From assembly GCF_003857035.1 (NCBI RefSeq), contig NZ_QGSY01000169.1, positions 1 through 50,915 of the forward strand: a stretch of DNA of 50,915 nt, read 5' to 3'. Under the pieces are notes generated by a model. The model was not told the DNA's origin, did no database searches, and was given only the letters and a program-made list of their open reading frames with translations. The position numbers were made by a program, and so were the translations under genes. This document shows positions 26,994 through 36,224 of this stretch, piece after piece; positions within the stretch are counted from its first letter, which is position 1, and each line of letters opens with the position of its first letter. This stretch comes from Micromonospora arida (GTDB lineage Bacteria > Actinomycetota > Actinomycetes > Mycobacteriales > Micromonosporaceae).

Positions 26994-27644
26994 GTGCTGG
27001 CCTGGTACGTCTCCTACGGCTCGAACATGCACGCCGCCCGGCTGGGCTGGTACATCGGTGGCGGCTGCCCACCCGGCGGAAAGCGGACGTACCCGGGCTG
27101 CCGCGACCGGCGTCCACCCAGCCGATCGACGCCCGTGTCGCTGCCCGGCGGCATCTACTTCGCCGGCGAGTCCGGTGCCTGGACCGGCGGCATGGCCTTC
27201 TACGACCCGCACCTGCCGGGCGAGGCCGCGGCCCGCGCCTACCTGGTCACCCTGGAGCAGTTCACCGACATCGCGGACCAGGAGATGTACCGGCCGCCGG
27301 GCGACACGACCGAGCTGATCCCGGCGACCGGCGCGGCCATCGACGCCGCCGTCGCCAACGGACGGGCCACGCTCGGCCCGGGGCGGTACGAGACGCTCAT
27401 CTGCCCGGGCAGTCGCGACGGTGTTCCGATGCTCACCTTCACCGCCCCCGAGGGGGCGTCAGCCGTGCCGTGCCGACCTCCCGCGCCGATCTACCTCGGC
27501 ATGATCGCCCGAGGGCTGCGCGAGTCGCACGGCTGGCCCGTCGAGCGGATCGCCACCTACCTGGCGGCCCGGCCCGGCATGGCGGGCGCCTGGCCACCGG
27601 ACGCCGTAGCTGCCCTGGTCGACGAGGCGCTGGCTGACGGCTGA
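26994..27644 (+). CDS. Gamma-glutamylcyclotransferase-like fold protein
   Basis: 216 residues from a GTG at 26994, 9 bases after the phosphoesterase gene. The N-terminal WYVSYGSNMHAARL has the YGSN substrate loop that defines the GGCT/BtrG-like fold. ARAYLVTLEQFTDIADQEMYRPPG resembles the family's later strand-helix unit. Most of the rest is lineage specific, with Pro/Gly-rich segments, and no full match to a named subfamily is apparent. The catalytic Glu cannot be assigned with confidence. No signal or membrane segment, so cytoplasmic. The substrate is unknown and should not be assumed to be glutathione. Confidence 0.75.
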   Translation: MLAWYVSYGSNMHAARLGWYIGGGCPPGGKRTYPGCRDRRPPSRSTPVSLPGGIYFAGESGAWTGGMAFYDPHLPGEAAARAYLVTLEQFTDIADQEMYRPPGDTTELIPATGAAIDAAVANGRATLGPGRYETLICPGSRDGVPMLTFTAPEGASAVPCRPPAPIYLGMIARGLRESHGWPVERIATYLAARPGMAGAWPPDAVAALVDEALADG

Positions 27645-27679
27645 GCCGCCGGCTCGCGCCTCGGTGGCCGCTGGTGCGG

Positions 27680-28477
27680 TCAACCGAGCAGGAACTCGCG
27701 CAGCGCAGGGGCCAGCGTCGTCGGCGGCACGTCGTGGTAACCGCCGTCGAGGCTCACGGACCGGCCGCCCGGCACGGCCTCGGCCGCCGCCCGACTCGCG
27801 TCCCGCAACCACTGTGGACTGCCGGTGCTGTCCACCGCGAGGGTCGGCGCGGTGATGGTCGCCAGCCGGTCGGCGGGGAGTCGCCCTCCGGCGGTGACGA
27901 TCGAGTCGTACACCAGGGTGTGCGCGACCGCCGTCAGCCCACCCCACACCGGTTGCGACCGCATCCCGGTGATCTGCTCGGCCGGCAGCCCCACCGAGGC
28001 GCTGAGGAAGGTTTCCACCGCCCCGTCCCGGTCGTCGGCGGCGATCAGCTCGATGAGCTGCGGGGTGATGTCCTTGCGGACGCCCGCGTGCGGGCCGACC
28101 TGGAACGGTGGCTCGAACATGACCAACTTGGTCACCGGCAGGCCCTGAGCGGTGGCGAGGGCAGCCAGAACGGCCCCGGAGGAGATGCCGTAGACGGCGG
28201 CGGAACCACCTGCCGCCGCGATCAGGGCCGCCAGGTCGTCGATCTCGCGGTCGACCTCGTACGGTGCGGTGTCGCCGCTGTAGCCCCGACCGCGTCGGTC
28301 ATAGCTGAAGGCGGTGAAGTCCGGCGCCAGTGCCGCGCCCAGGTCACGGGTCGCGTTGCGATCGCTGAAAGCGCCGCCGACGAGGACGACCGCCGGCCCG
28401 GCACCGGACCGCTCGAACGCGATGGGTGTGCCGTCGGCCGATCGCACCTGCTCCGCCACGGGTGTCGTTCCGCTCAC
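27680..28477 (-). CDS. Alpha/beta-hydrolase fold protein
   Basis: 265 residues from a GTG at 28477 with GGGGAC upstream; the frame extends to 28660 but without a good start. Features are the oxyanion strand VVLVGGAFSDRNAT, FSYDRRGRGYSGD (the DRRG.G motif after strand 4) and the nucleophile elbow YGISSGAVLAAL (Ser in GxSxG). A C-terminal DGGYHDVPP supplies the likely catalytic His. The fold is typical of esterases and haloperoxidase-like enzymes, and substrate specificity cannot be read. It has no partner gene; it converges on the GGCT-like gene and is divergent from the 5'-nucleotidase across a 283-base spacer. Confidence 0.88.
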   Translation of the reverse strand: MSGTTPVAEQVRSADGTPIAFERSGAGPAVVLVGGAFSDRNATRDLGAALAPDFTAFSYDRRGRGYSGDTAPYEVDREIDDLAALIAAAGGSAAVYGISSGAVLAALATAQGLPVTKLVMFEPPFQVGPHAGVRKDITPQLIELIAADDRDGAVETFLSASVGLPAEQITGMRSQPVWGGLTAVAHTLVYDSIVTAGGRLPADRLATITAPTLAVDSTGSPQWLRDASRAAAEAVPGGRSVSLDGGYHDVPPTTLAPALREFLLG

Positions 28478-28760
28478 GATGCCGTCCCCATTCCTCGTAG
28501 GCTGTCCCGTCCTTTCTAGACCCTGGGTCCGACGTTGTCCGGCAGACCGCGTTAAACGATGATCGATAGCGGCCTCGACGTACGCGCTGCTCCGATGCAC
28601 TGCCCGGCTCGACCGGTGGACGTCCGGATGAGAGGCTGTCGGGGCGGGGGCCATGCTCAACCACCGTCATCCGCGACCCTTTCGACGGCGTCCGTCGGCG
28701 GCCCGGTCGACCCAGAGGCCAGGCACCGCACCGTACGCGCCGATTCTCACGAGGAGATCC

Positions 28761-30467
28761 ATGTTCATACCCGGGATGCGTCGGGCCGCTGTCGGCCTGA
28801 CCGCGCTCGCGGTGGCCGCTTTCGGCGCGGTCGCCACCAGCCCTGAGCAAGCCGACGCGCGGCCGAAGCCGGTCGACGTCACCCTGCTCGCCCTCAACGA
28901 CTTCCACGGCAACCTCGAACCGCCGAGCGGCTCCAGCGGCACCATCGCCGGGCAGACCGCGGGTGGCGTCGAGTTCCTGGCCACCCACCTTGCCGAGCTG
29001 CGCGCCGCAGCCAAGAAGAAGAACACCATCACCGTCGCCGCCGGTGACCTGATCGGTGCGTCCCCGCTGCTCTCGGCCGCGTTCCACGACGAGCCGACCA
29101 TCGAGGCGCTGAGCATGGCCGGGCTGGACTACGCCAGCGTCGGCAACCACGAGTTCGACGAGGGCGCCGCCGAGCTGCTGCGCATCCAGAACGGTGGCTG
29201 CCACCCGGTGGACGGCTGCGCCGACGGCACCCCGTACCGGGGCGCCGGCTTCAAGTACCTGTCCGCGAACGCCTTCAAGACCGCCACCGGCCAGCCGCTG
29301 ATGGCGCCGTACGCGATCCACAAGGTGCAGGGCGTCAAGGTCGGCTTCATCGGCATGACCCTGGAGGGCACCCCGCAGATCGTCAGCCAGCAGGGCGTCG
29401 CCGGCCTCACCTTCGCCGACGAGGCGGACACCGCCAACCGGTACGCCCGCGAGCTGCGCCGCAAGGGCGTGGAGACGATCGTCGTGCTGCTGCACGAGGG
29501 TGGCACCCAGGCCGCGACCGGCGGGATCAACGACTGCGTCGGCATGACCGGCCCCATCGTGGACATCACCAACCGGATGGACCCGTCGATCGACGTGGTG
29601 GTCAGCGGGCACACCCACCAGGCGTACAACTGCGACATCAACGGCAAGCTGGTCACCAGCGCCAGCTCGTTCGGCCGCCTTGTCACCGACATCGACCTGA
29701 AGATCGATCGCCGGTCCGGTGACGTGATCTCCGCTGCCGCGAACAACGTCGTCGTCACCCGGGACGTCGCCAAGGACCCGAAGCAGACCGCACTGATCGA
29801 GCGGTACAAGACCGTGCTCGGCCCGGTCGCCGACCGCCAGGTCGGCGAGACCACCACCGCGATCACCAAGACCCAGGAAACCCTCTTTGGTACGACCCTG
29901 GGCGAGTCGCCACTGGGCAACCTGATCGCCGACGCGCAACTCGCCGCCACCGATGACGAGCAGAATGCGGTCGCCGCCTTCATGAACCCGGGTGGGGTCC
30001 GGGCCGACCTCAATGCCGGCCCGGTCACCTACGAGGAGGCGTTCACGGTACAGCCGTTCGCCAACAACCTGGTGACGCTCGACCTGACCGGTGCGCAGCT
30101 CTACTGCGTACTGGAACAGCAGTTCGTCACCGGTCGGACCCTGTACCCGTCGGCCACCGTGGGCTACGTGGTCGACCCGAACGGCACCACCGGTACGGTC
30201 GCCGACCCGTGCGCCGGCACCCGGGTGGTCCGGGGCAGCCTCACCCTCGGCGGCACCACCGTCGACACCGCCGCCACGTACCGGGTGACGGTGAACAACT
30301 TCCTGGCCGGCGGAGGCGACGGCTTCAGCGCCCTCACCGGCGGCACGAACCTGGTCACCGGCCAGATCGACCTGGACGCCTTCGTGGACTACCTGACCGC
30401 CCAGTCGCCGGTCTCCGCACCGACGCTGGACCGGATCCGCACCACCGCCGAGGTCCCCGCCGCCTGA
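28761..30467 (+). CDS. Secreted bifunctional UDP-sugar hydrolase/5'-nucleotidase family protein
   Basis: 568 residues from an ATG at 28761 with GAGGAG seven bases before it. Signal peptide about 1-34 (MRRAAVGL core, PEQADA cut region). The N-terminal metallophosphatase domain shows LLALNDFHGNLEP, VAAGDLIGASP, SVGNHEFDEG, VVLLHEGG and VVSGHTHQAYN, the metal ligands of the family. The C-terminal domain (about 365-560) carries ESPLGNLIADA, MNPGGVRADL and the nucleotide-stacking NNFLAGGGDGFSAL. It probably dephosphorylates extracellular nucleotides to supply phosphate and nucleosides. No sorting signal or GPI-type tail is seen, so it is likely released. A 13-bp hairpin follows. Confidence 0.94.
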   Translation: MFIPGMRRAAVGLTALAVAAFGAVATSPEQADARPKPVDVTLLALNDFHGNLEPPSGSSGTIAGQTAGGVEFLATHLAELRAAAKKKNTITVAAGDLIGASPLLSAAFHDEPTIEALSMAGLDYASVGNHEFDEGAAELLRIQNGGCHPVDGCADGTPYRGAGFKYLSANAFKTATGQPLMAPYAIHKVQGVKVGFIGMTLEGTPQIVSQQGVAGLTFADEADTANRYARELRRKGVETIVVLLHEGGTQAATGGINDCVGMTGPIVDITNRMDPSIDVVVSGHTHQAYNCDINGKLVTSASSFGRLVTDIDLKIDRRSGDVISAAANNVVVTRDVAKDPKQTALIERYKTVLGPVADRQVGETTTAITKTQETLFGTTLGESPLGNLIADAQLAATDDEQNAVAAFMNPGGVRADLNAGPVTYEEAFTVQPFANNLVTLDLTGAQLYCVLEQQFVTGRTLYPSATVGYVVDPNGTTGTVADPCAGTRVVRGSLTLGGTTVDTAATYRVTVNNFLAGGGDGFSALTGGTNLVTGQIDLDAFVDYLTAQSPVSAPTLDRIRTTAEVPAA

Positions 30468-30487
30468 CGGCCGACCCCTGCGATCAT

Positions 30488-30517
30488 CGGGCCCCGGAGC
30501 ACCAGCTCCGGGGCCCG
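30488..30517 (+). terminator. 13-bp hairpin terminator after 5'-nucleotidase gene
   Basis: The perfect arms cgggccccggagc (30488-30500) and gctccggggcccg (30505-30517) enclose the loop acca. It lies 20 bases past the stop and also faces the 3' end of the convergent MFS gene. Confidence 0.85.
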
Positions 30518-30593
30518 ACCCTTTGCCACGACGAACAATTCCGGCGCTGTGTCACGACGTCGGGCCGAGCGGCGTGCGTGCGTGGGGCCGGGT

Positions 30594-31880
30594 TCAGGCC
30601 GGGACCGGGGTGGGAGACGCCGGGGTGGTCGTCGTGCGCCCGTCCTGTTCGGCGCTGAGCAGTCGGCGTAGGGAGATCGCCACCAACGAGGCGACCAGGC
30701 AGCCACCGACGACTGTCGCCACCCAGACGCTGCCGTTGGCGGCGCCGAGGAGCGGACCGGCGGTCACCGGTCCGATCACTCCACTGATCCCGAAGATCAT
30801 TGAACTCATCGCGTTGTACCGGCCGCGCAACTCGTCGGTGGCCAGCGCGTTCGTCAGCGCGGGCATCACCGGCGACAGCATCGTCTCGCCGAAGCCGAAG
30901 ATCGCCGAGCAGGCCACCACGCACAGCGCGGCAAAGACGGCGTTCTCGGCGCTGACCAGGCCGCCGGCACCGAGGACCAACCAGGCGGCGGCGAACACCG
31001 CCCCGACCACGGCGAGTGCACCGGTACGGCTACGCCCCTCGATCCGGCCGAGCACCAGGAGTTGGGCCAGCACGATCATTGCCGTGTTGGCCGCCAGCGC
31101 CCAGGCGACCACCTGGGGCGTCACCTCGACGACCCGCACCGCGTACGCGGCGAAGCCCACCTCGATCTGGGCGTACCCGCAGGTGGTGAGGATGAGACCG
31201 AAGATCACCAGTCGGCGGAACGGGCGGTCGCGGAGCACGGTCAGGTAGCCACCGGCCGACGGTTCGCCGCCCGTCCTGGGGCGGACGAGTCGGTGACCGA
31301 TGCCCGGCAGGGTCAGCAGGATCAGCGCCGGAATCAGGTAAGTGACCGCGTCGAGGACGTAGATGATCTGGAACGTGCCCGGCCGGGCGGTGTCGACGAT
31401 CGCGCCGGACGTCATGCCACCAACGCCGATACCGAGGTTGAGCAGGGCGAAATTCAACCCGTAGACCCGTTGCCGTTCGTCGTCGCCGGTCAACGAGGCG
31501 AGAATCGTGTTCTGCCCGGACCAGATCGCCGAGCCGCCGACGGCGATCACCGTCATCACCAGCACTGCCGAGCCGGTCGAGTTCACCAGCGCCAACGAGC
31601 CGGTGCCGATCGCCTCGATCAGCAGGCAGGGCACCACCACCCGGCGGGCGCCGAATCGGTCGATGAGTGTCCCGCCCAGCGGTGACAGCGCCAGGGTGAC
31701 CGCGCCGTACCAGCCGATCACCAGACCCGCTCGGGTGTCGGTGAGTCCGCGAACGTCGGTGAAGTAGATGAACAGGAACGGCAGGGTCAGACCGCGCCCG
31801 ATCGCCGACAACAGGGTGCCGATCAGGAGTCGGCGAGCTTCGAAACGGCGGGGTAGGGCACGACGCAGCATGTCCGGCAT
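30594..31880 (-). CDS. MFS transporter (DHA1-like, 12-TMS)
   Basis: 428 residues from an ATG at 31880; a second ATG at 31871 and an upstream GTG are alternatives, and none has a clear ribosome site. About 12 membrane segments are present. The loop 2-3 motif is PLGGTLIDRFGARRVVVP, and helix 4-5 carries SGQNTILASLTGDDERQRVYGLNFALLNLG (interrupted here only by turns). C-terminal half: FGFGETMLSPVMPALTNALATDELRGRYNAMSSM, an arrangement common in actinobacterial multidrug exporters. The tail is Ser/Thr/Pro-rich. Substrate unknown. It is divergent from the gene at 32020 across 139 bases. Confidence 0.87.
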   Translation of the reverse strand: MPDMLRRALPRRFEARRLLIGTLLSAIGRGLTLPFLFIYFTDVRGLTDTRAGLVIGWYGAVTLALSPLGGTLIDRFGARRVVVPCLLIEAIGTGSLALVNSTGSAVLVMTVIAVGGSAIWSGQNTILASLTGDDERQRVYGLNFALLNLGIGVGGMTSGAIVDTARPGTFQIIYVLDAVTYLIPALILLTLPGIGHRLVRPRTGGEPSAGGYLTVLRDRPFRRLVIFGLILTTCGYAQIEVGFAAYAVRVVEVTPQVVAWALAANTAMIVLAQLLVLGRIEGRSRTGALAVVGAVFAAAWLVLGAGGLVSAENAVFAALCVVACSAIFGFGETMLSPVMPALTNALATDELRGRYNAMSSMIFGISGVIGPVTAGPLLGAANGSVWVATVVGGCLVASLVAISLRRLLSAEQDGRTTTTPASPTPVPA

Positions 31881-32019
31881 TCTGTTCGTCGGGTGCGACA
31901 CCGCGCGAACGCTTTTGGCGTAGCCCCGCTGGCTGCGGCGGTCGCGTGACCGATCCCACGATGATCCACTCGGCTGACGACGGTCCGGCGCTGTCCGCCG
32001 GGTCTGCGATGCTGACCCG

Positions 32020-32493
32020 ATGACCGGCACCTGGCGACACCTGCCCGCTACCGCCCGCGCCATCGCGGTGACCGCCACGACGGCCGTCGCCGCTGCCCAG
32101 GCACGCGACGGTCAGGCGTACGACGAGGCGGTCGACGGTCTCGCCGCAGACGAGCGCTCCGGCCTGGTGCTCGGCGCGGTGGTCCGGTTGCTGCTGGAGG
32201 AGAGCCATCCGGACGGGTTGACCGGCGACGACATCCGCCAGGTGTTGACCCGCTGCGTGCAGCAGTCGACGCGGTGGCGTTCCGATGTCGACCCGCACGT
32301 GGTGCTCGTCCTGCTGGCCGGCGCGCTCGGGGTGTACGACCCCGACGGCGACGAGTCACCGCCGGACGCGTCGGCGCTGGCCCGGCACGCCCCGCTGCTG
32401 GTGGCCGACCTGTTGGCGACGACCAGCGTGCCGCTGGGCGACTACCTGGCCGCCGCGTTCGCGGAGATCGAACGCACCGAACGACAGGACTGA
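32020..32493 (+). CDS. Conserved hypothetical protein, actinobacterial
   Basis: 157 residues from an ATG at 32020. It is a soluble, mostly helical, acidic protein with no signal peptide. Segments are DGLAADERSGLVLGAVVRLLLEESHPDGLTG (early two helices), VLTRCVQQSTRW and VVLVLLAGALGVYDPDGDE, then a C-terminal HAPLLVADLLATTSVPLGDYLAAAFAEIERTE. No catalytic motif is visible and I do not recognise the family. A GATGCT lies six bases before the ATG and could be a -10 box for a leaderless transcript. Followed by a strong bidirectional terminator. Confidence 0.65.
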   Translation: MTGTWRHLPATARAIAVTATTAVAAAQARDGQAYDEAVDGLAADERSGLVLGAVVRLLLEESHPDGLTGDDIRQVLTRCVQQSTRWRSDVDPHVVLVLLAGALGVYDPDGDESPPDASALARHAPLLVADLLATTSVPLGDYLAAAFAEIERTERQD

Positions 32494-32540
32494 CAGGCAC
32501 GCGAACGCCGTTGAGAAGGCCCTGAACCCGCTGCGTACGA

Positions 32541-32573
32541 GGAACGGCCCGGTCGCTCCGACCGGGCCGTTCC
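32541..32573. terminator. 14-bp bidirectional hairpin terminator
   Basis: The perfect arms ggaacggcccggtc (32541-32554) and gaccgggccgttcc (32560-32573) enclose a 5-base loop. It lies between the gene ending at 32493 and the minus-strand gene ending at 32643. Confidence 0.85.
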
Positions 32574-32642
32574 CTCGTGCTCACTCCTGGTTCCATCCGC
32601 CGCCCGCTGGGGCCCTGGAAGCGGGCCCGTCGTCAACGTCGC

Positions 32643-34694
32643 TCAGGCCCGACCCACCTGGACCTTCGGTGACGCCGCCGCCGACGTGGCTGCGGGGCGC
32701 TGCGGTACGACCACCAGACCGTAGTTGTAGTTGGCCATCAGCAGGTCCTTCAGACCGTCGTTGTTGATGTCGGCCAGCGCGAGGCCACGCGGGGTGAAGG
32801 AGCTGGCGGACGGCAACTGGGAGACCCGGAACTCGTTGCCCAGCCAACCGTCCGGCCGCTGCAACAGCACACTCGCCGCGCTCCAACCGCCGTGGGTGAT
32901 GGCGACGTCGTCCCGACCATCGTTGTTGACGTCCGCGATCGCGATGGCGTCCGGCATCTCGTAGACCGGGTAGCGGATCCACCGTCCGAGCACACCTGCG
33001 CTGTCGTGCGTGAGCACCTGCACCTGGGCGTTCGGCGCATTGCCGGACACGGTGACGACGACGTCCTTCCTGCCGTCGCCCGTCACGTCGCCGACCGCCA
33101 TGGAAGCCACGGTCTGCAGGTGCCCGGCGGGCGCCTGATAGCCCGCGGGGGCGGCGAACGACCGGGGCTTCACCTGGGTGCTGATCTGGATCAGCTGCCC
33201 GAGCTGCACCACCAGGTCCGCCCGGCCGTCCCCGGTCATGTCGACCACGTCCAGAACGAAGCCGCGGTGCGGAGAGACGAGAGCCGCGGGCGTGAAGCTG
33301 CCGTTCTCGTCGCCGTACCGCACGAGGACGCCGTTGTCGCTCACGGCGACGATGTCCGTCCGGCCGTCAGCATCGAGGTCGCGGAGCCTCAGGTCGATGA
33401 GGTCGTCGGCGAACGACAGGTGCTCCGCCGTCGAGAGCCCCGATCCGGTACGGCGGAACACGTCGACGCCGTCGCCGGTGGCGACGACCAGCTCGTCCGC
33501 GCCGTCACCGTCCAGGTCGCCAATCACCGGATACATACTGCCGCCGGTGGAGGTCGACATCGCCACCTGCTGCTTCATCACGAGCTGGTTGTCTGCCTCC
33601 TGCACGAACAGGAAAGCGGAATGGTCGTTGGCGTCGTCGAAGTACTCGGTCGTCGTGATCACCACGTCGGAGAGGCCATCGCCGGTCAGGTCGCCGGCGG
33701 CGACCGCCTCCTCCCAGGAACCGAGCTTCAGCCACGACGGGCCGTTGAAGGCCACCGAGCCGTAGGGCTGGGTGACCACGGGCACCGCATCGCCGGCCAC
33801 GCTCGCCCCGGCCGGCGGCCAGTCGGAGCCCTGGAACTGGGCATAGACCGAGGTCGGAGTCCAGCCGGTGCCGTTGACCATGGCGATCGCCGTGCCGTCG
33901 GTGCCGTTGACATTGGCGAACGCGACCGCTCCGGCCGCGGACATGAACGCGACCTCACCACCGGGAATCCGGCCGTCGGCGTACCGTACGTTCGCGATGA
34001 GCAGGATCCGCTGTCCCTGCTCCACCGAGCCCGGTGACACCGTGACCGTCGTCGTGGTGGCAGGTCCGGTGTAGACCCGCACGGCGTCGGACGTGGCCGC
34101 GGCACCGCCCGTGGCGATCGCCCGGATCCAGTAGACGTAGCGGGTGGCGACACTGAGGCCGGTGTCCACGTACTCGGTCGACGTCGTGGTGCCGACCACC
34201 GTCTCCACCGGGACATCGTTACTCAGGCGGACGATCTCGTAACGCGCGGTGCCGGCCACGGCCTTCCACCGCAGGGTCATGCTCGTCTCAGCCGCTGCCG
34301 CCCGTACGTTCACAGGCTTCGCCAGCGAGGTCCGCACCGACACCTCGGGCGAGTCACCCGACGTCCGCTTGCCGGATCGGGACCGCACCACGTAGTAGTA
34401 CGTGGTCTCGGCGGCGACGGTTTCGTCGACGTACGACGTCCCGGTGACGGTTCCCACCACCGTGTACGGGCCACCCGACACGGTCCCACGCCGTACTTCG
34501 TAGCTGCTGGCGCTCGCCACCGCCGGCCAGCTCACCTCGACCCGGGCGTCGGACACCAATGACGCGCTGACCGGAGCGGGTGGCGGCAGGGCCGCCGCGA
34601 ACGCCGGTGTGCTGGACGCCACCAACACCAGCAGGGCCGTCAGTAAGGCCAGCACGCCACGATTCAGTAATCGCAGTTGCGACAACATACGCAT
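32643..34694 (-). CDS. Secreted multidomain protein: two Fn3 domains, Ig-like domain, FG-GAP/VCBS repeats
   Basis: 683 residues from an ATG at 34694; a second ATG at 34688 has the better spaced GGAG. Signal peptide about 1-33 (TALLVLVASSTPAFA cut region). Two fibronectin III domains follow at about 35-125 and 125-210 (SWPAVASASSYEVRR, LRWKAVAGTARYEI). An Ig-like domain with VTVSPGSVEQGQRILL (about 215-300) is next. About six FG-GAP repeats with calcium-loop signatures GDLTGDGLSD, GDLDGDGADE, RDLDADGRTD, VDMTGDGRAD, GDVTGDGRKD, ADVNNDGRDD and ADINNDGLKD form a beta-propeller. It is probably an extracellular adhesion or matrix protein. It lies downstream of the sigma/anti-sigma pair and may belong to their regulon. 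Confidence 0.88.
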   Translation of the reverse strand: MRMLSQLRLLNRGVLALLTALLVLVASSTPAFAAALPPPAPVSASLVSDARVEVSWPAVASASSYEVRRGTVSGGPYTVVGTVTGTSYVDETVAAETTYYYVVRSRSGKRTSGDSPEVSVRTSLAKPVNVRAAAAETSMTLRWKAVAGTARYEIVRLSNDVPVETVVGTTTSTEYVDTGLSVATRYVYWIRAIATGGAAATSDAVRVYTGPATTTTVTVSPGSVEQGQRILLIANVRYADGRIPGGEVAFMSAAGAVAFANVNGTDGTAIAMVNGTGWTPTSVYAQFQGSDWPPAGASVAGDAVPVVTQPYGSVAFNGPSWLKLGSWEEAVAAGDLTGDGLSDVVITTTEYFDDANDHSAFLFVQEADNQLVMKQQVAMSTSTGGSMYPVIGDLDGDGADELVVATGDGVDVFRRTGSGLSTAEHLSFADDLIDLRLRDLDADGRTDIVAVSDNGVLVRYGDENGSFTPAALVSPHRGFVLDVVDMTGDGRADLVVQLGQLIQISTQVKPRSFAAPAGYQAPAGHLQTVASMAVGDVTGDGRKDVVVTVSGNAPNAQVQVLTHDSAGVLGRWIRYPVYEMPDAIAIADVNNDGRDDVAITHGGWSAASVLLQRPDGWLGNEFRVSQLPSASSFTPRGLALADINNDGLKDLLMANYNYGLVVVPQRPAATSAAASPKVQVGRA

Positions 34695-34787
34695 CTCCAG
34701 ATCCCCCGAGGGCTTGTACGGGCAGCCGTTGGTACAGCGCCGGCACATGCGGGATCGTCACGCGCGGAACGGGCCACCTCCGGGCGC

Positions 34788-36224
34788 CTATTCCTGGTTC
34801 CAGGCGTCCGTCTCCGGTGTCCCTCGCGCACCCTCGTCAGACACCTGCGCGCTGGCGAGTGTCCTGCCGGAGGCGTCGAGCGCCTTCACAACGAGACCCG
34901 CAGTGGGTCGGGGCACTGTCAACGCCGCCCCGGAGCCGCTGGCCGGAGCCCTCGCCACCTCCTGCCCGTCCCGCAGGACGCGCACCGTGGTGGCGGCAGC
35001 CGGCGTCACCACGAGCAGGAACTGCTGGTCCCCGCTACCGACCGCGTCACCGTCGATCGGCACGGCCAGCACGCTTGCGGGATCGGTTGGATCCGTCGTG
35101 ACGGTGAAGGAGGTGCCGGTGCCGACCACGCTGTCGGACCTTGGCTGATCGGGCTCGATCGTCACCTCGCCGACCCAGGTGCCATCGACTGCGGGAGCAG
35201 CCAGGACGGTCACCTGGCCGTCCGCCACCGACGGCGATCCGCCGGTCGGGACGCCAGCAACGTGCCCGCCCCACACCACGCTCGGAAGGGCGGTCAGGCG
35301 GTAGCCCGCCGACTGGGCCGACTGATACACCAGCTCTCGGGCACGCTGCGCCTTGACATCCCCCCGGACCCGGGACATCGCGGTCGCAAGCTGGGCGTCG
35401 GTGATCGGCTTGGCCGCCAGCGAGCCCGGTCCGGGAGTTATCTTGCGCGTCACCTCGGCGCAGTTGACCCGCCACCACTCGGGTCGCTGGGTCTGCGGCG
35501 TGCGGATCAGATAGGACCCGGTCAGCTCCGAGGCCCACTTGAACGCGTGGCCGTTCAGCACCGGTGAGGTGAGGAAGACGCAGCCGGCGGGTGCGATCGC
35601 CACGTGTATCGCCCTTCCCGGACCGGACGGGTCGTCCACGGCAAGGCTTTCGTAGGGTTCCAAAGCGTCGCTCGTGCCCCGAACAGAGCCGGTGCTGGCC
35701 AGCTTCTCGGCGCTGGCGCCTTTTTCGGCGACGAGCCACACTGCGGCGCTGGGCCAGCCGGTGACCGGATCGGGCTGGTCACGGACGAAAGCGGCGAGCG
35801 CGATCCGTTGGTCGTTGACGTCTTCGATGAAGAGGACCTTCACCGCGTTCACCGGCACCGTCAGGTTGGGAAAGTCTCCCCGGCGCTGGGCGTCCAACAG
35901 AATGTCGGAAAGCTGGCGGACATAGCCGGTGTCCCGGGCGACGGCACCGCGTGGCGGTGACTGCAGCAGTTTGTCCGCCCAGGCCAGTACGGGTGCGATG
36001 GACTCGTTCGAGTTCGCTGGTGGTGGCTGCGTGGTCCGGGCCGGGCCGGCTATGGCGAAGGCTGTGCCACCCACGGAGACCACGAGGGCCAGGGCCAGCC
36101 CGCCGAGGCGTCGCTGCCGCATCCGTCGATAACGCGCCCTGACTCGACCGTACGGATCCGGCTGCGGGGTCAGCGTGCTGCTCAGCTCGGCCAGGGCCCG
36201 GCCCAGCTCCTCGTCGACCCTCAT
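34788..36224 (-). CDS. Single-pass membrane protein, putative anti-sigma factor partner
   Basis: 478 residues from an ATG at 36224 that overlaps the sigma-factor stop (ATGA), so translation is coupled. Residues 1-38 are cytoplasmic and include RVDEELGRALAELSSTL and an Arg-rich RARYRRMRQRR. One membrane helix spans about 40-60 (GGLALALVVSVGGTAFAIA). The large extracellular part (about 65-478) has no named domain; its second half (about 310-478) looks beta-rich and Gly/Pro/Thr-rich. The arrangement is that of SigE-family ECF sigma/anti-sigma pairs in Micromonosporaceae. No ZAS motif (HxxxCxxC) is present, so anti-sigma function is inferred from context. The protein ends in DAWNQE. Confidence 0.75.
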   Translation of the reverse strand: MRVDEELGRALAELSSTLTPQPDPYGRVRARYRRMRQRRLGGLALALVVSVGGTAFAIAGPARTTQPPPANSNESIAPVLAWADKLLQSPPRGAVARDTGYVRQLSDILLDAQRRGDFPNLTVPVNAVKVLFIEDVNDQRIALAAFVRDQPDPVTGWPSAAVWLVAEKGASAEKLASTGSVRGTSDALEPYESLAVDDPSGPGRAIHVAIAPAGCVFLTSPVLNGHAFKWASELTGSYLIRTPQTQRPEWWRVNCAEVTRKITPGPGSLAAKPITDAQLATAMSRVRGDVKAQRARELVYQSAQSAGYRLTALPSVVWGGHVAGVPTGGSPSVADGQVTVLAAPAVDGTWVGEVTIEPDQPRSDSVVGTGTSFTVTTDPTDPASVLAVPIDGDAVGSGDQQFLLVVTPAAATTVRVLRDGQEVARAPASGSGAALTVPRPTAGLVVKALDASGRTLASAQVSDEGARGTPETDAWNQE

